Of a stretch of DNA of 64,000 nucleotides, positions 1 to 14,806 are shown one piece after another. Where the stretch lies: assembly GCA_051294375.1 (NCBI GenBank), contig CM119265.1, positions 18,958,631 through 19,022,630 on the forward strand. Reading direction: 5' to 3'. The stretch's first letter is position 1. The number at the start of each line of letters is the position of its first letter. Both the position numbers and the translations under genes were made by a program. The notes below the pieces were generated by a model, which was given only the letters and a program-made list of their open reading frames with translations, ran no database searches and was not told the origin of the DNA. This stretch comes from Paraspadella gotoi (Eukaryota > Chaetognatha).

Positions 1-898
1 TAGGGACCACTCCCTTATATTTAACATCTCGCCCTGACAATTTTTAGGAATTTCCTGTTGTTTTGTTCAAAAAATTTATCCATCAAACGAAACTAATGAT
101 AAAACCAATTGACGACACATGAGGTCCTTTTATTGTCTACGACTAAAAAGTTTTTTATCCCCATTAAAAGTTGAATTAACAGTCATTAAAGTTGTTTTTA
201 CTTCTCCATTCGCCTTTAACTTTAAGTATATACTATATAGCAGCATTGTACCTCAGTACTAGTTGGTGTTAATCATTGATGTTACGTTCCCTTTTGGTAA
301 ATAAGATTGTGAGATTCTAATTTAATTTATAAAAGATGGTATATTAACTTCTAGATGTCATACTAGCTTTTTAATGTTCCTTCCGAACGACTAAAAAATT
401 CTTGGTTAATTGGCCAAACGAATTTTTTTTTTAAAGAAAAAAATAAATTCATTAACAGATTAAGTAACAAGGTTGGTTTATTAACTATCTGATTATCTAA
501 TGACGGTTAGAAAAAGTCTGTAAATAAAATGAAATAAATGTTTTTCGCCGATGTCGCGGCCGATGTCGGATTCTCCATATTCTCCCTCATTTACCATAAC
601 TCGATTCTGGCCTTTGTGCCCATTTTCATCGATCCAATTTCGTCAAGACACTGGGTGGGCTCGTATCTGATTTCAGATTGATTAGATAAATAAACAATAA
701 AAAAAACTTTTCTTTTGTGTAGAAAAGGAGAAAAAAAAAACGGTCCGCCGTTTGGAATACTATTACAATTTGATATCTATTTCTATAAAATAAGTAAAAT
801 AAAATCAATAAACTTAAATAAATAACTTTTCCAAGGGCTCGTGACAGTTGTGGCTTCTTTCCTTATTTTGAATATTCATACACTATTACCACTCAAAT

Positions 899-964
<66 letters not shown>

Positions 965-1117
965 GCTCTATCTCGGGATGGAAAATCCTGTCAAACCTCA
1001 ATATGAATTCTCTTAAAACGAGTTTTCGTAATCCTATTCTGTTCATCATTCCTTAGAACGAATATCAATTTTTTTTCCTCGCGTTTTCACTTTACGTCCG
1101 TAGAGCATCGACGAACC
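1..1117. other. AT-rich 5' flank of the polyamine oxidase gene
   Basis: I see no coding region here. The sequence is AT-rich with many short homopolymers and has a (CT)n tract at about 899-964. GC content rises abruptly at about 1060, shortly before the oxidase start codon, so the promoter and 5' UTR of that gene probably lie at the right end of this stretch. I could not find a clear TATA element or an upstream exon. Confidence 0.5.
899..964 (+). repeat. (CT)n microsatellite
   Basis: An almost pure CT dinucleotide run with a few interruptions lies about 155 bp upstream of the polyamine oxidase start. Similar runs occur throughout the window, often in promoters and introns. A homopurine/homopyrimidine tract this close to a start could affect promoter structure, but nothing here shows that it does. 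Confidence 0.9.
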
Positions 1118-2548
1118 ATGAAAACGAGGACTTCCCAACCCAGAGTAGTCATCGTTGGCGCCGGTATGGCAGGATGCGCTGCCGCATGGACCCTCAAAGA
1201 CGCCGATGTGGAGGTGCTTCTCCTGGAGGGTCAGGATCGCGTCGGCGGTCGCATCCACACGATCGCCGCAGGTGCTTCCTCCGCCAAGGTGGAGCTCGGA
1301 GCAAACTGGATTCACGGCCTCGTCAACAACCCCGTCTACGAATTTTGCCTTCGCCAGGGGATTTTCAAGAAGAAGGAGCCTTTCGGCACGGGCGTCACCT
1401 TCGTCTCGGAGGGAGGAAAGATGATTTCGCCGGTTCTCGGGAAGAAGGCGGAGAAAGTCTGGAAAAAGCTGGTAGTCGAGTGCAGCACCTTTTACCAAGA
1501 GGGCATCGAAACGCCGGCCGAATTCGAGGACAGCCTCGAGAAATTCATGGACAGTCGACTGAAGCGCTCCTTGTTGGACGGAGCGGTGGACGAGGCCGAG
1601 CGGCGAGATTTGGAAGGCCTTTCCCGACAAATTAAAGGACTGGAGAGAGAAGCGTGGGGTTCGGATCAATTGAGCGAAATCTCGTTGTCTAGATTTGGAA
1701 TGTATCAAGAGCTCGAAGGCGGGGAAACGTTGATTAGAGACGGATGGTCAAGCTTGGTGGACTATCTCGTCGAAGGCTCCGGAGCGAAAGTGACTTTGGG
1801 CGCCGTAGTCGAGTCTATTGTCCTTGGCGCTTCCGATCCTCCCGTAAGGGTCCTCTTGTCGGACGGCACAGAGGTATCGGCGGACACTGTCATCGTCACC
1901 GTGTCCATTGGATGCCTGAAGGCCGGATCAATCCGCTTCATACCCGATCTCCCAGAGGCCAAGAGGGAGGCCATTTACCGAATCCCATTCGGCGTTGTGG
2001 AGAAGATCATTCTCGAATTGACCGAGGATCAATCGAGTGAATTAAGGCTGCGAACCGGTGACGTCAGCGCAGTTCGCTTTGGTTGGAACTCCGACGCGGA
2101 TGTGGACGACTTAAAGCATACCTGGACGCGCAGCCTCTACGGATTCGACTTTGTCAACGTTGACGTAGTGCTGTTGTGGGTCATAGGACCGGAGGCTCGT
2201 TACGTGCACGGACTTGATGATGTGACTCTGCTTCAGAATCTCGCCGATGCCTTTGCTACCTTTTTAAAACTACCGCTGCCTTGGATTTTTCAGCCGAAGC
2301 GGCTTCTGCGGACGAGATGGTTCCAGAATGAATTTACGAGGGGATCCTACAGTATTTTGACTGGTAGGGACGCGCGAGTCTGCGACGCGTCGGATTTGGG
2401 CAGCCCAGTTATCGGGGAAGGGGGAGCTCCGAGGCTCCTTTTTGCCGGCGAAGCCACACACCGAAAGTGGTTCGGCTCCGTGCACGGAGCGTTCGAGACG
2501 GGCGTCAGAGAGGCCAACAGAATTATAAATCATTTGAACACGTTGTAA
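1118..2548 (+). CDS. Flavin-dependent polyamine (spermine) oxidase, single exon
   Basis: The 476-residue protein belongs to the FAD amine oxidase family, PAOX/SMOX branch, which oxidises spermine or its acetylated forms and releases hydrogen peroxide. Visible landmarks are the Rossmann motif GAGMAG (residues 14-19), the acidic residue E36 for the FAD ribose, RVGGRIHT (41-48), GANWIHG with the family active-site histidine (61-67), a lysine at about 296 in FGVVEKIIL matching the conserved flavin-water lysine, and the C-terminal FAD motif LFAGEATHRK (about 440-449). Length is slightly below the vertebrate enzymes (about 510-555). There is no evident signal peptide or C-terminal SKL-type peroxisomal signal. 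The start ATG follows CGAACC and sits just before the Rossmann fold. The gene has no introns although its neighbours have many. Substrate preference cannot be read from sequence alone. Confidence 0.93.
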   Translation: MKTRTSQPRVVIVGAGMAGCAAAWTLKDADVEVLLLEGQDRVGGRIHTIAAGASSAKVELGANWIHGLVNNPVYEFCLRQGIFKKKEPFGTGVTFVSEGGKMISPVLGKKAEKVWKKLVVECSTFYQEGIETPAEFEDSLEKFMDSRLKRSLLDGAVDEAERRDLEGLSRQIKGLEREAWGSDQLSEISLSRFGMYQELEGGETLIRDGWSSLVDYLVEGSGAKVTLGAVVESIVLGASDPPVRVLLSDGTEVSADTVIVTVSIGCLKAGSIRFIPDLPEAKREAIYRIPFGVVEKIILELTEDQSSELRLRTGDVSAVRFGWNSDADVDDLKHTWTRSLYGFDFVNVDVVLLWVIGPEARYVHGLDDVTLLQNLADAFATFLKLPLPWIFQPKRLLRTRWFQNEFTRGSYSILTGRDARVCDASDLGSPVIGEGGAPRLLFAGEATHRKWFGSVHGAFETGVREANRIINHLNTL

Positions 2549-2594
2549 AGACTGAAAAATCGAAATTTTTCATTAATGCACTTTTTTATTGGTG

Positions 2595-2600
2595 ATTAAA
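2595..2600 (+). promoter_or_regulatory. Polyadenylation signal ATTAAA for the polyamine oxidase
   Basis: ATTAAA lies 47 bases after the stop codon and is followed by a GT-rich stretch (TTGGTTTTGTAATGT), the usual arrangement of a cleavage site. It would give a very short 3' UTR. Confidence 0.55.
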
Positions 2601-4846
2601 GCTTGGTTTTGTAATGTCGGGGATCGAGCCGCGAGGCAAATGACCAGAAGGTGTTAGCGGCTTGGGACCCGCAGTACTGGCTCTGTAAACTATTACTGTG
2701 AATTGGTTGTATGTAGTGGGTAGTGACGCGCCTTTAGTCTGCGCCGCCTTGACTCAAGGCTTGAGTAAAAAGGCTTTTAATTAAATACTGCGGCGCAAAA
2801 AAAGTAGCCATTTTTTTCACATCGAAAAAACCGTATTGGATGGCTGAATTTTATAAAAATATAAAAATATAAGTTAAAGCGTATTAAAAGATAAAGCGAT
2901 TGGCCCAAATCCCATTAAAATCGAGCAAAGCGTTCAAAAGTTATAAGACGTCAAACTCGATTGGTACAAAAAATCTGAAGTTAATCGATGATTTTTCCTT
3001 ATTATAAAATGAAAAAATTCAGCATAAAATATTTGTAAAGGCAAACCATTTTGAACCTATACGTATCATATTGAAATAAATGAGCAAATTATATAGAAAA
3101 ACAACCTTGTAAAAGTTGAGTGACAACTTACCCAAGGTTACTTTCAAAGGTTTTTCACCTAATTTTTTCCCCCTTATGGCATCTCGAATTTAAACGAATT
3201 AAAATAAACTCTCACAATGATATTAAAACTAAATTATTTATTGTTTGTTATAAAATTACATTTCTCATTTTATTATATTTAAAAAAAATAATTGTTTTTA
3301 ATATTTATTATCAAAATATCAAATTATTAATTAAAATTTTTTTTATAAAAAAGTAAAGCAAATTTATTGCTAACCTTTTTCATGTTTAATTACATTATGA
3401 TTATGTCAATTCTATATATAATAAACATCAGTCAGAAAAAGAAGTGTTATTAACACTAACCTATAGAAATAACTTTCCCCCAATTTCATTTTGAAACTAA
3501 CTTTAAAGTATTGCCATATAATTCAACCAATTTAAAAACTTTTTTGCACCAATCGCTAGCTCTTTAAAAAAGTTATACTTCATATATTTTTTTCAAAATT
3601 AAAAAAAGGGGTATTTAAAGCTAACAATTTACTTATTATACAATCTACTTATTTTTGTGCCGAAGTGTATATTAAATCTATAATTAAAATTATTTAGATA
3701 TCACAATTCAAGGGAGTAGGTTATTTTTTGGTTTAAAACCAACTCATTTGTATTGGACTCATGTTCCGGCATAATGGCATAATTAATGCTATTAATGCAT
3801 TATTAAAGCTAAATGATTTATAAATAGTTTAATTGTTTAATAGTTTGTTTAATTTGGTTCAAAGCGCTACCGTTAGAGGTCCTTATCAATGTCCCTGTAA
3901 AACATGTCAACCGAACAAAATAAAAGGCTTCTCTGTCCAGTGGCAGTGTCAATACAATTAGAAAGGGCTAAGTAACGACTATTATAGTAACGAATGTTTC
4001 GTTTACTCAACTGAGCGTTGGTCATTGGTCTCTAGAATGAGGTGCGAAGGGTCCGCTCAAAAGCTCGTCAGGCAGAAAACGTGCATTTGGTATGAAATGA
4101 AAAAAGGAAGTGTACTAATAAAAAAATACTAACGTTATATTCTGTTTAAAAAACGGTAAGCTTAACACGAAAAGCGAAACAAATTTTTTTCCCTTTGGTT
4201 TTGAAGCGTAATTTATTCAAGCTGCTCCCTAAAAGCGATAATTTCGCTCAACAGATCCATAATAAAAGAAACGCATAAAATTGAAAAAAATGTTTATTTT
4301 TATTCATTAAACTGCATTTTTAAAAAAATTTCAAATGAACTTTGGGAATCGATCAGATTTACCGACACGATATGGTTCAAAAAAGGTTATTTATTATATG
4401 TTCTTCGTTTATATTTTGACAAAAATACATTTAATGCTGCTGCCTACTAAATAAATAACATTTTAGCTCTATGAACAGCATCAATTACGAGCAGAATTTT
4501 ACTTGTATGAGTCTGAAATATTGAGAGGCTCTTCTGTTAGACAATAAAAATCTTGTGCAATTAACTGTAATTAAAAACTGAAAAATCTGAGACCGAACGC
4601 TTTCACACGATTGTTATTTTCTGTTTATAACTAAAGGGGAGGGGGAAAAATACAAAGGGGAAAAAATATAAATGCTGGATAAGCTTATAAGAGGTTTCAC
4701 TTCAGTAAAACCAGTCAACGTTTAATGAGGTCGAACCGTCGGGGGGTGGGAAGGGGGGAGTCTCGGAATTGATACACTGTCAATAAAAAAACATGTCTAC
4801 TGCACCTAAGAGCTGTTTACTAAAACCGACACAAAATAAGAACAGA
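2601..4846. other. Convergent intergenic region and 3' flank of the zinc-finger gene
   Basis: The region is AT-rich with no supported ORF. It separates the 3' ends of the oxidase (+) and the zinc-finger gene (-). Minus-strand AATAAA motifs at about 4390-4395, 4293-4298 and 4212-4217 are candidate polyadenylation signals for the zinc-finger transcript, implying a 3' UTR of roughly 450-650 bases. A GC-richer patch at about 2620-2800 is not recognised. Confidence 0.45.
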
Positions 4847-9278
<4,432 letters not shown>

Positions 9279-10581
9279 TGTCAAGAGCGGACGAATCGAG
9301 AAGTAAGAGTTTTCTTTTTTTAATTTGCCTCGTAATCCAGAAAAAAAAGAAGTTTTTTTTAAGAGTGAATCATTACTTCGTCCGTATCTTCGGGAGCGTA
9401 AATAGAGGGCACCGGAGAGAGAGAGAGAGAGAGAGCGAGACGAAAAAATCGAAGGGTACTGGAAGATAATTGAGGTTCGGCGGCGGGGGTCGTCCCACCG
9501 AGCGGGGAGTCGGCGACGGGATCGACGACGACGAGAACGACGACGAGCCTTCCAAACCAGAGACGAAACGAGAGAGAGAGAGAGAAGGAAAATAAAAATC
9601 CAGGATCGTTTAACGAAGCGGATTTCGAGTTTATCGATTCGAGTTTATTCCTCGATTCATTAACGATAGATCGTCTGATCTTTGTTCATTTCTTTCTAGT
9701 GGGTCGGTATTTCCGAGGGGCGGTGGGCGAGTTTAGTTTTTTCCTATTTTTTTTTTTTAAGGACGACTCGAGGTTTTTTTTTTTTATTGCGAGACTTAAC
9801 CGATTTCCAACAGAAGAAGAAAAAAAAAGGGACGTAAAAACTACCTTTTTTCCCGGTCGATTGTGACGAACTGGAAAACGAAAAGGCGAGAGAGAGAGAG
9901 AGTGGCGACCGCGGGTATCGCGCAGGAGAGAGGGAGCGAGTAAGAGACAGAGAGATAGAGAACGAGAGAGAAGGGGATCCACTGGTTGAGAGCAGGAGAG
10001 GCTGAGGATGAGGAAGAGGAAGTGGGGGAGGAGGAGGAGTAGCTGGGGCGGGCGGGGTGTGGAGAGAGAGAGGAGAGAGAGAGAGAGAGAGAGTGCTTGA
10101 AGCGACGACGAGCGAGAGATAGGCGAGATCCAGCAGTAACTTTAATTGCGCAAAAAAAAAGTGAGTATATTTTTTTCAATAATAAAAAATAAATTATTTG
10201 GTTATTTTTTTTTTTTATTAATTCTTACTCATCCTGATGAATAAAACTGAAACCGCATTTCAAATTTGTGTTCAAGGATACAGTTGACGGACATCGAATG
10301 TGAATGGCAATAAATTCGGCGAAATCTACAACTTGTTGAACTCTCGAACAGATTCACTTTTTTTCGGCTCTATGGTTCTCCCTTCCTCTTCCTCTTCCTC
10401 CTCCTATTGGCGGTAGCCCGTCGAGCGCTCTTCCTCATCATAAACCCCACCTCCTCGGGTGGAGAGAACGACTCGAGGGGGAGAGAGACAGAAAGAGAGA
10501 GAACGAGAGAGAGAGAGAGAGAGAGTGCGGAGGAGGCGGCTCCGAGTCTCCAGCTCCCTCCCGAAGAGTTGACAACCGGAC

Positions 10582-10634
<53 letters not shown>

Positions 10635-13600
10635 GAGGAGGAGGTGGAGGTTGACAAAAGACTCTGATCTGGGGCTGAGAATCGGAGAAGAAATGCGGAT
10701 TAAAATGCAGAGCGAGAGAGAGAGAGAGAGAGGGAGGGGAGGAAGCGGACGCAACAGTTGAATCCCGACCATGCGGAGAACCACGAGGGAAGAGGGGGGC
10801 GACGAATTGGGGTCTTCGAACCTCCCCCTTCTTTTTTTTTAGAAACGGAATATAAAAAAAAAATCTATTTTTCTTTGTTATGCGGTTTGCGTGTTCATTC
10901 GTTTAAAAGAGTCTCGATCGTCATAAGCATTTTCTTAGTTTTAAAATATACATACAAAACTTTACGAATTTAGGGAAAAGGAAAAAAAGGGAATCGAATA
11001 ACAAATAACCCGATTTGAAAACGGAGAAAGGGCTGCGAGTTGAAAGAGAGAATTCTGTCGCTCCTGGGAAAGTTAAGTGGGCGAGGGGTAAGGCAGAGCG
11101 GAGAATGAGTAAAAGCGATTTAAGTGGGTTCAATCGGTAGATCCTACTGGATTTGGAGTTTCTTTCTCTCCCTCTGTCTCTCTCTATCTCACTCTCTTTT
11201 TTTTCTCTCTCTCTATCTCTCTCTCTCTTTCTCTCCCCCAGCGAACGGGCGTCAGGGGTGGGAACGAGATAAAAGTCGTTAAAAAAGGTAAGGGCGTTTT
11301 TTGGGTCATGGAAGTCGGGTGAGGAGCGACGAAAGACAAATCTTCCGCCCGAAAAACAGACAATTAAATGATACTTTTTTAGCGAATGACCGGTGGCGGT
11401 CCCCATTTATAAAAATACAACATACTTCATATCTTCCTGTATTTTTTAAATTGATGTCTGGTTCGTTTAGCGACTCACGCATCGGCTGAAACTGATCAAA
11501 ATGTAGTTATATGTTAGTTATGTGCGAAAAAAAAACGTTTCCGCGCTGCTGCGGAGGGGGGGGCGGTGCTGAGAGGGTCCGGGGGTGGACTTTAAACTTT
11601 TTCCAACGTTCTATCCGCGGAGATCGACGGCGATAAGATAAACGACGAAAGAGAAATTACTCCCCCGGTTATTTTGTCACACACAAGACAAGCGCGCACG
11701 AATTCAACAAAACATTCTGTGATTTAAACTCTGCCAAAGAGTCGTTTAAAAGTCGTTGCGTTTCTGTTTCGCGAAATGACAGTGTCTCTGATTCTCACAT
11801 CGTCGTTCGTGAAAACGTTGTGAAATACGCCGTGTGTGTTCCACGAACGGTTTGAGCGATGGTTGGGGGTCATCGTTTTGTCCTGGGGCCAGAGTCGAGT
11901 TATTCGGTTGGTTATGTTTTTCTTGGAGAAGAGGAAAATCAATAGAGAAAGAGCAGTAGTATTTTTTTTGAGGGGTGAGGGTGAACGCCACGTGAGATGT
12001 GTCTTTTTTGTTTTTTGTGTTCTCCAAACGATCCCCCTCCAACCGGGCCCTTCTCTCACCACCCCCCGGTTCTCTCCGTCGTCTCTCTCCTCATCTCATT
12101 TCTCTACCTCCTTCTCTTCTCGTCTCATCTCTCTCCTCTCCTCCTCTCTTATCTCCCTTCACTCACGTTGCTCCGGTTCATCGTCTAGCTCTCGGGCTCT
12201 TCTCGTCTCTCATATTCTGCTTCCCTCACTCCAACTCCTCTCTTCCCCTCATCTCCTCTCCCTCCGCTCTTCCATTCTCTCTCCCATAGTCATCCATTCT
12301 CGCCACACCTCCTCCCTCTCTCTCTCCTCTCCCGCAGTCTCCCTCGGGCTCGAGGTCACCCGATCTCCAGTCATTCAGCCGCTGTCATCTTGTCTCAATC
12401 TCTCTCCTTTCATAGCTCTCTCTCTCTCCTCTCTCGCTCTCGCCCCCTTCATTTCTTAATAGATCGCCTCTCCCTATCTCTTTGTTCTCTGCGTTTCTAC
12501 CGCAAATCGCGAATAGTGAACCGTGTGCGCTCCGGAAATTTATAACATTAACAGGAGTCGTTATTTGACGTAGAGGGATTATAGTTCTCAGTGGGACTGG
12601 CATACTTCTACGGGATTCGGTTTCGCCGACGAAGCGAAGATGAAGTGGCGCAGAAATTGTCTGTCGCGTGGCAGACCCGCTGTGGGGTGGCTCATCGGGT
12701 GCCATTGTGCGCCGCTGTCGGGGGGTACCTTTTGATTAATTAACATGCGGCGGTCGAGAGGGCTCTCTTTCTCATGCGTCCCCTCTCCTCGTCAAGTCCG
12801 TCCTCTCTCTTCTTCTCTCAACTCTTTTCTGCATCTCTCATCTCTCTTCCTTACTCTCTCTCTCTCTCTAACGCGCCTCTCCCACGAAAGGGGAAAAACC
12901 GGTCCTTGAAATAGGCGGAGGGTAAGAGAGAGAGAGAGAGAGAGAGAAGGAGCGAGAGAGAGAGAGGAGAGAGAGAGAGAAGAGAAGAGAGAGGCGCTTT
13001 GTGCGTCAGAAAAAATAGGTCTTCGTGAATGGGGGGGGATAAAGGGGGGTGGTGGGTGGAAAGGGCGCGGGAATCGAGGGGGTTTTGGGCTGAGTCACCA
13101 ACGGCAAAAATTCGTTTAGGGAGAGTTTTTGGCCAACCTAATTCCGGAGTCTTCATAAAAAGGGCAAAAACTTGGGGGGAAGGCTATTTCCAAAGAGGAT
13201 TCGTGAATTCGGAAGCGTAAGAAAAGTAGGGGATAGAAGAGAGAGAAGGTAGCAGAGAAAGGGGAAAGTTCCGGGGCGAAGTGAAAAGACTAACCTCGAT
13301 TAAAAAGTTAGGTTCAACCCATTCGAGAAAAAAAATAGTAAATTGAGAATATAGGTATATATATATAGTAAAAAAAAAAACGGGAGAATAATTTTTGTGT
13401 GTGAGTTTTAACGCGAGTTTGAGTAAAAAGGGAAAAAAAAAGATAGTCGCTTATAGAAATAGAGAAGGGATAGAAATTAGAATTGAACTGGTAGCGGGGG
13501 AAATTGTGGGAAGGGGATGCGTCGGGCATAAACGCGGCGCTAGGGTTCAAGATTAATCGAGTAACTCGATTTAAGTTAATTGGAAAAGAGAGTGACGGAC

Positions 13601-13798
13601 TCTGAAAACTATTTTTTTTTTTGTGGGTCGAAAACGAAGTTTCGTTTTTCAAAAGTTTTAATGACGAATAATACTACCGGTCGAGAAAGAAAAGAGAAAG
13701 TTCAACGTCCCCGATTTGAACTAAGTATGAAGCGCGGTTTTTCGGAGACCTCGCCTCGCCCAAAGAATTATATGTACATCGTTGACCAAAAAAAAAAA
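9279..13798. other. GA/CT-rich upstream region of the zinc-finger gene, no supported gene
   Basis: The stretch is dominated by purine-rich (GA)n tracts on + up to about 11.1 kb (for example 10582-10630), by pyrimidine-rich tracts on + at 11.16-11.24 and 12.04-12.46 kb, and by GA again at 12.92-12.99 kb. Long open frames here are low-complexity translations of these tracts. A good donor-like site on + at about 10160 (GTGAGTATAT) could end a non-coding exon. A minus-strand open stretch from about 12705 starting MAPDEPPHSGS has normal residue use for about 70 residues before it becomes low-complexity; I do not claim it as a gene. Untranslated exons and the promoter of the zinc-finger gene are the likeliest content. 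Confidence 0.5.
10582..10630 (+). repeat. (GA)n microsatellite
   Basis: A GA run of about 49 bases with one interruption near its left end, one of the longest of several (GA)n tracts in the zinc-finger upstream region. Confidence 0.9.
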
Positions 13799-13823
13799 NN
13801 NNNNNNNNNNNNNNNNNNNNNNN
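13799..13823. other. Assembly gap, 25 N
   Basis: Twenty-five unknown bases between A-rich flanks. The odd size suggests an estimated or minimum-size gap rather than the 100-N convention used elsewhere in the window. Confidence 0.99.
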
Positions 13824-13876
13824 AGGGAAAAAAAAAAAGAATGAGAGGAAAAAGAGATGTAAATTAATGTTTTTTT

Positions 13877-14806
13877 CTTCTTTAAGGGGACCAGTGATTA
13901 AAAATGATATCATAAGCTTAAGGTCTATCATCAAAGGAATTTGAATGGTGATAGTCATTAATTTTTCTTTGCACGGGAAAGTGGCAAAAAAATTCCTATC
14001 TCTTATATGTAGCGAAACAACATTTAATAATATGAAAAAAAAAAAATTAGTTGACCTACAATATGTAATATAAAAATTTAAAAATCTATTATTTTATTTT
14101 TGCTTAGAAAGTAATTTTATTATCTCAATATTCCAATTTTTTATTTTTTATTGCTACAAAGCTATAATTTTAGGTTTAAGCCTCATTGAACAAAGGCTTT
14201 ACAAGACTAATATTTTTATTTTTATATTTACTTAAAAGCAGACAAATCAAACCTAAATTCATTATCTTACAGAAACAAAACTGTAATAATTATTAATTAA
14301 TATTCATATTCATCCACTTAAATGTATTAAACTATATTGATTCCTAATTATAGGAATTAAAAATCTTAGCAAAGTACAAATCTTTCTTTATGCTTTTTTT
14401 ATATTCATTATTACTTCAAAAGTTCTTAATTTTCAGTCAATTAACAGAAATCATTTTGAAAAGAAAGTTTAAATAAAATCAGCTCGATACCTTAAATTTT
14501 TACTTCATTCCTAGTTTTTTCTTATAATTTTTATGTAATAAGAAGCTTAGAAAATCTTTTTAAAATTAGGATCCTACCCTTTTTTGCGAAAAAAAAAAAT
14601 TTTTAAACTTGAAAAAAGATTTTCTTCTTATCGAATTTTTTAAAGAAAATAAGCTCGTGATTTTATCGAATTTTTTTACTACTTTCCCAAATGAATTAGT
14701 AGAAAAAACAATCTATATCGATCAGAACCAGCTTAAGTTAAAGAGGTACAAACGTTGATGTTTCAGCTTTTTACCCCCCTTGTTCCACTGGTCCCCCTTA
14801 AAGAAG
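13877..14806. mobile_element. Non-autonomous terminal-inverted-repeat element, ~930 bp
   Basis: The left end (13877-13896, CTTCTTTAAGGGGACCAGTG) matches the reverse complement of the right end (14786-14806) with one extra base. Weaker inverted similarity continues inward, including AAAGTGGCAAAAAAATTC near 13980 against a matching stretch near 14680. The interior is very AT-rich and has no coding capacity. I could not define a clean target-site duplication. The right end is also present at the start of the second copy of the tandem block, at about 19010. Confidence 0.55.

Noticed and set aside
1046-1708. 220-codon antisense open frame across the polyamine oxidase
   Set aside because: It lies opposite a certain, GC-rich coding exon. 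Long antisense frames are expected there, and its product has no motif.
2620-2800. Possible tRNA-like or SINE sequence after the polyamine oxidase
   Set aside because: GC-rich with some tRNA-like words, but no cloverleaf or A/B box pair could be drawn.
11836-12459. 207-codon open frame in the CT-rich region
   Set aside because: Low-complexity Ser/Leu translation of a CT tract with no independent signal.
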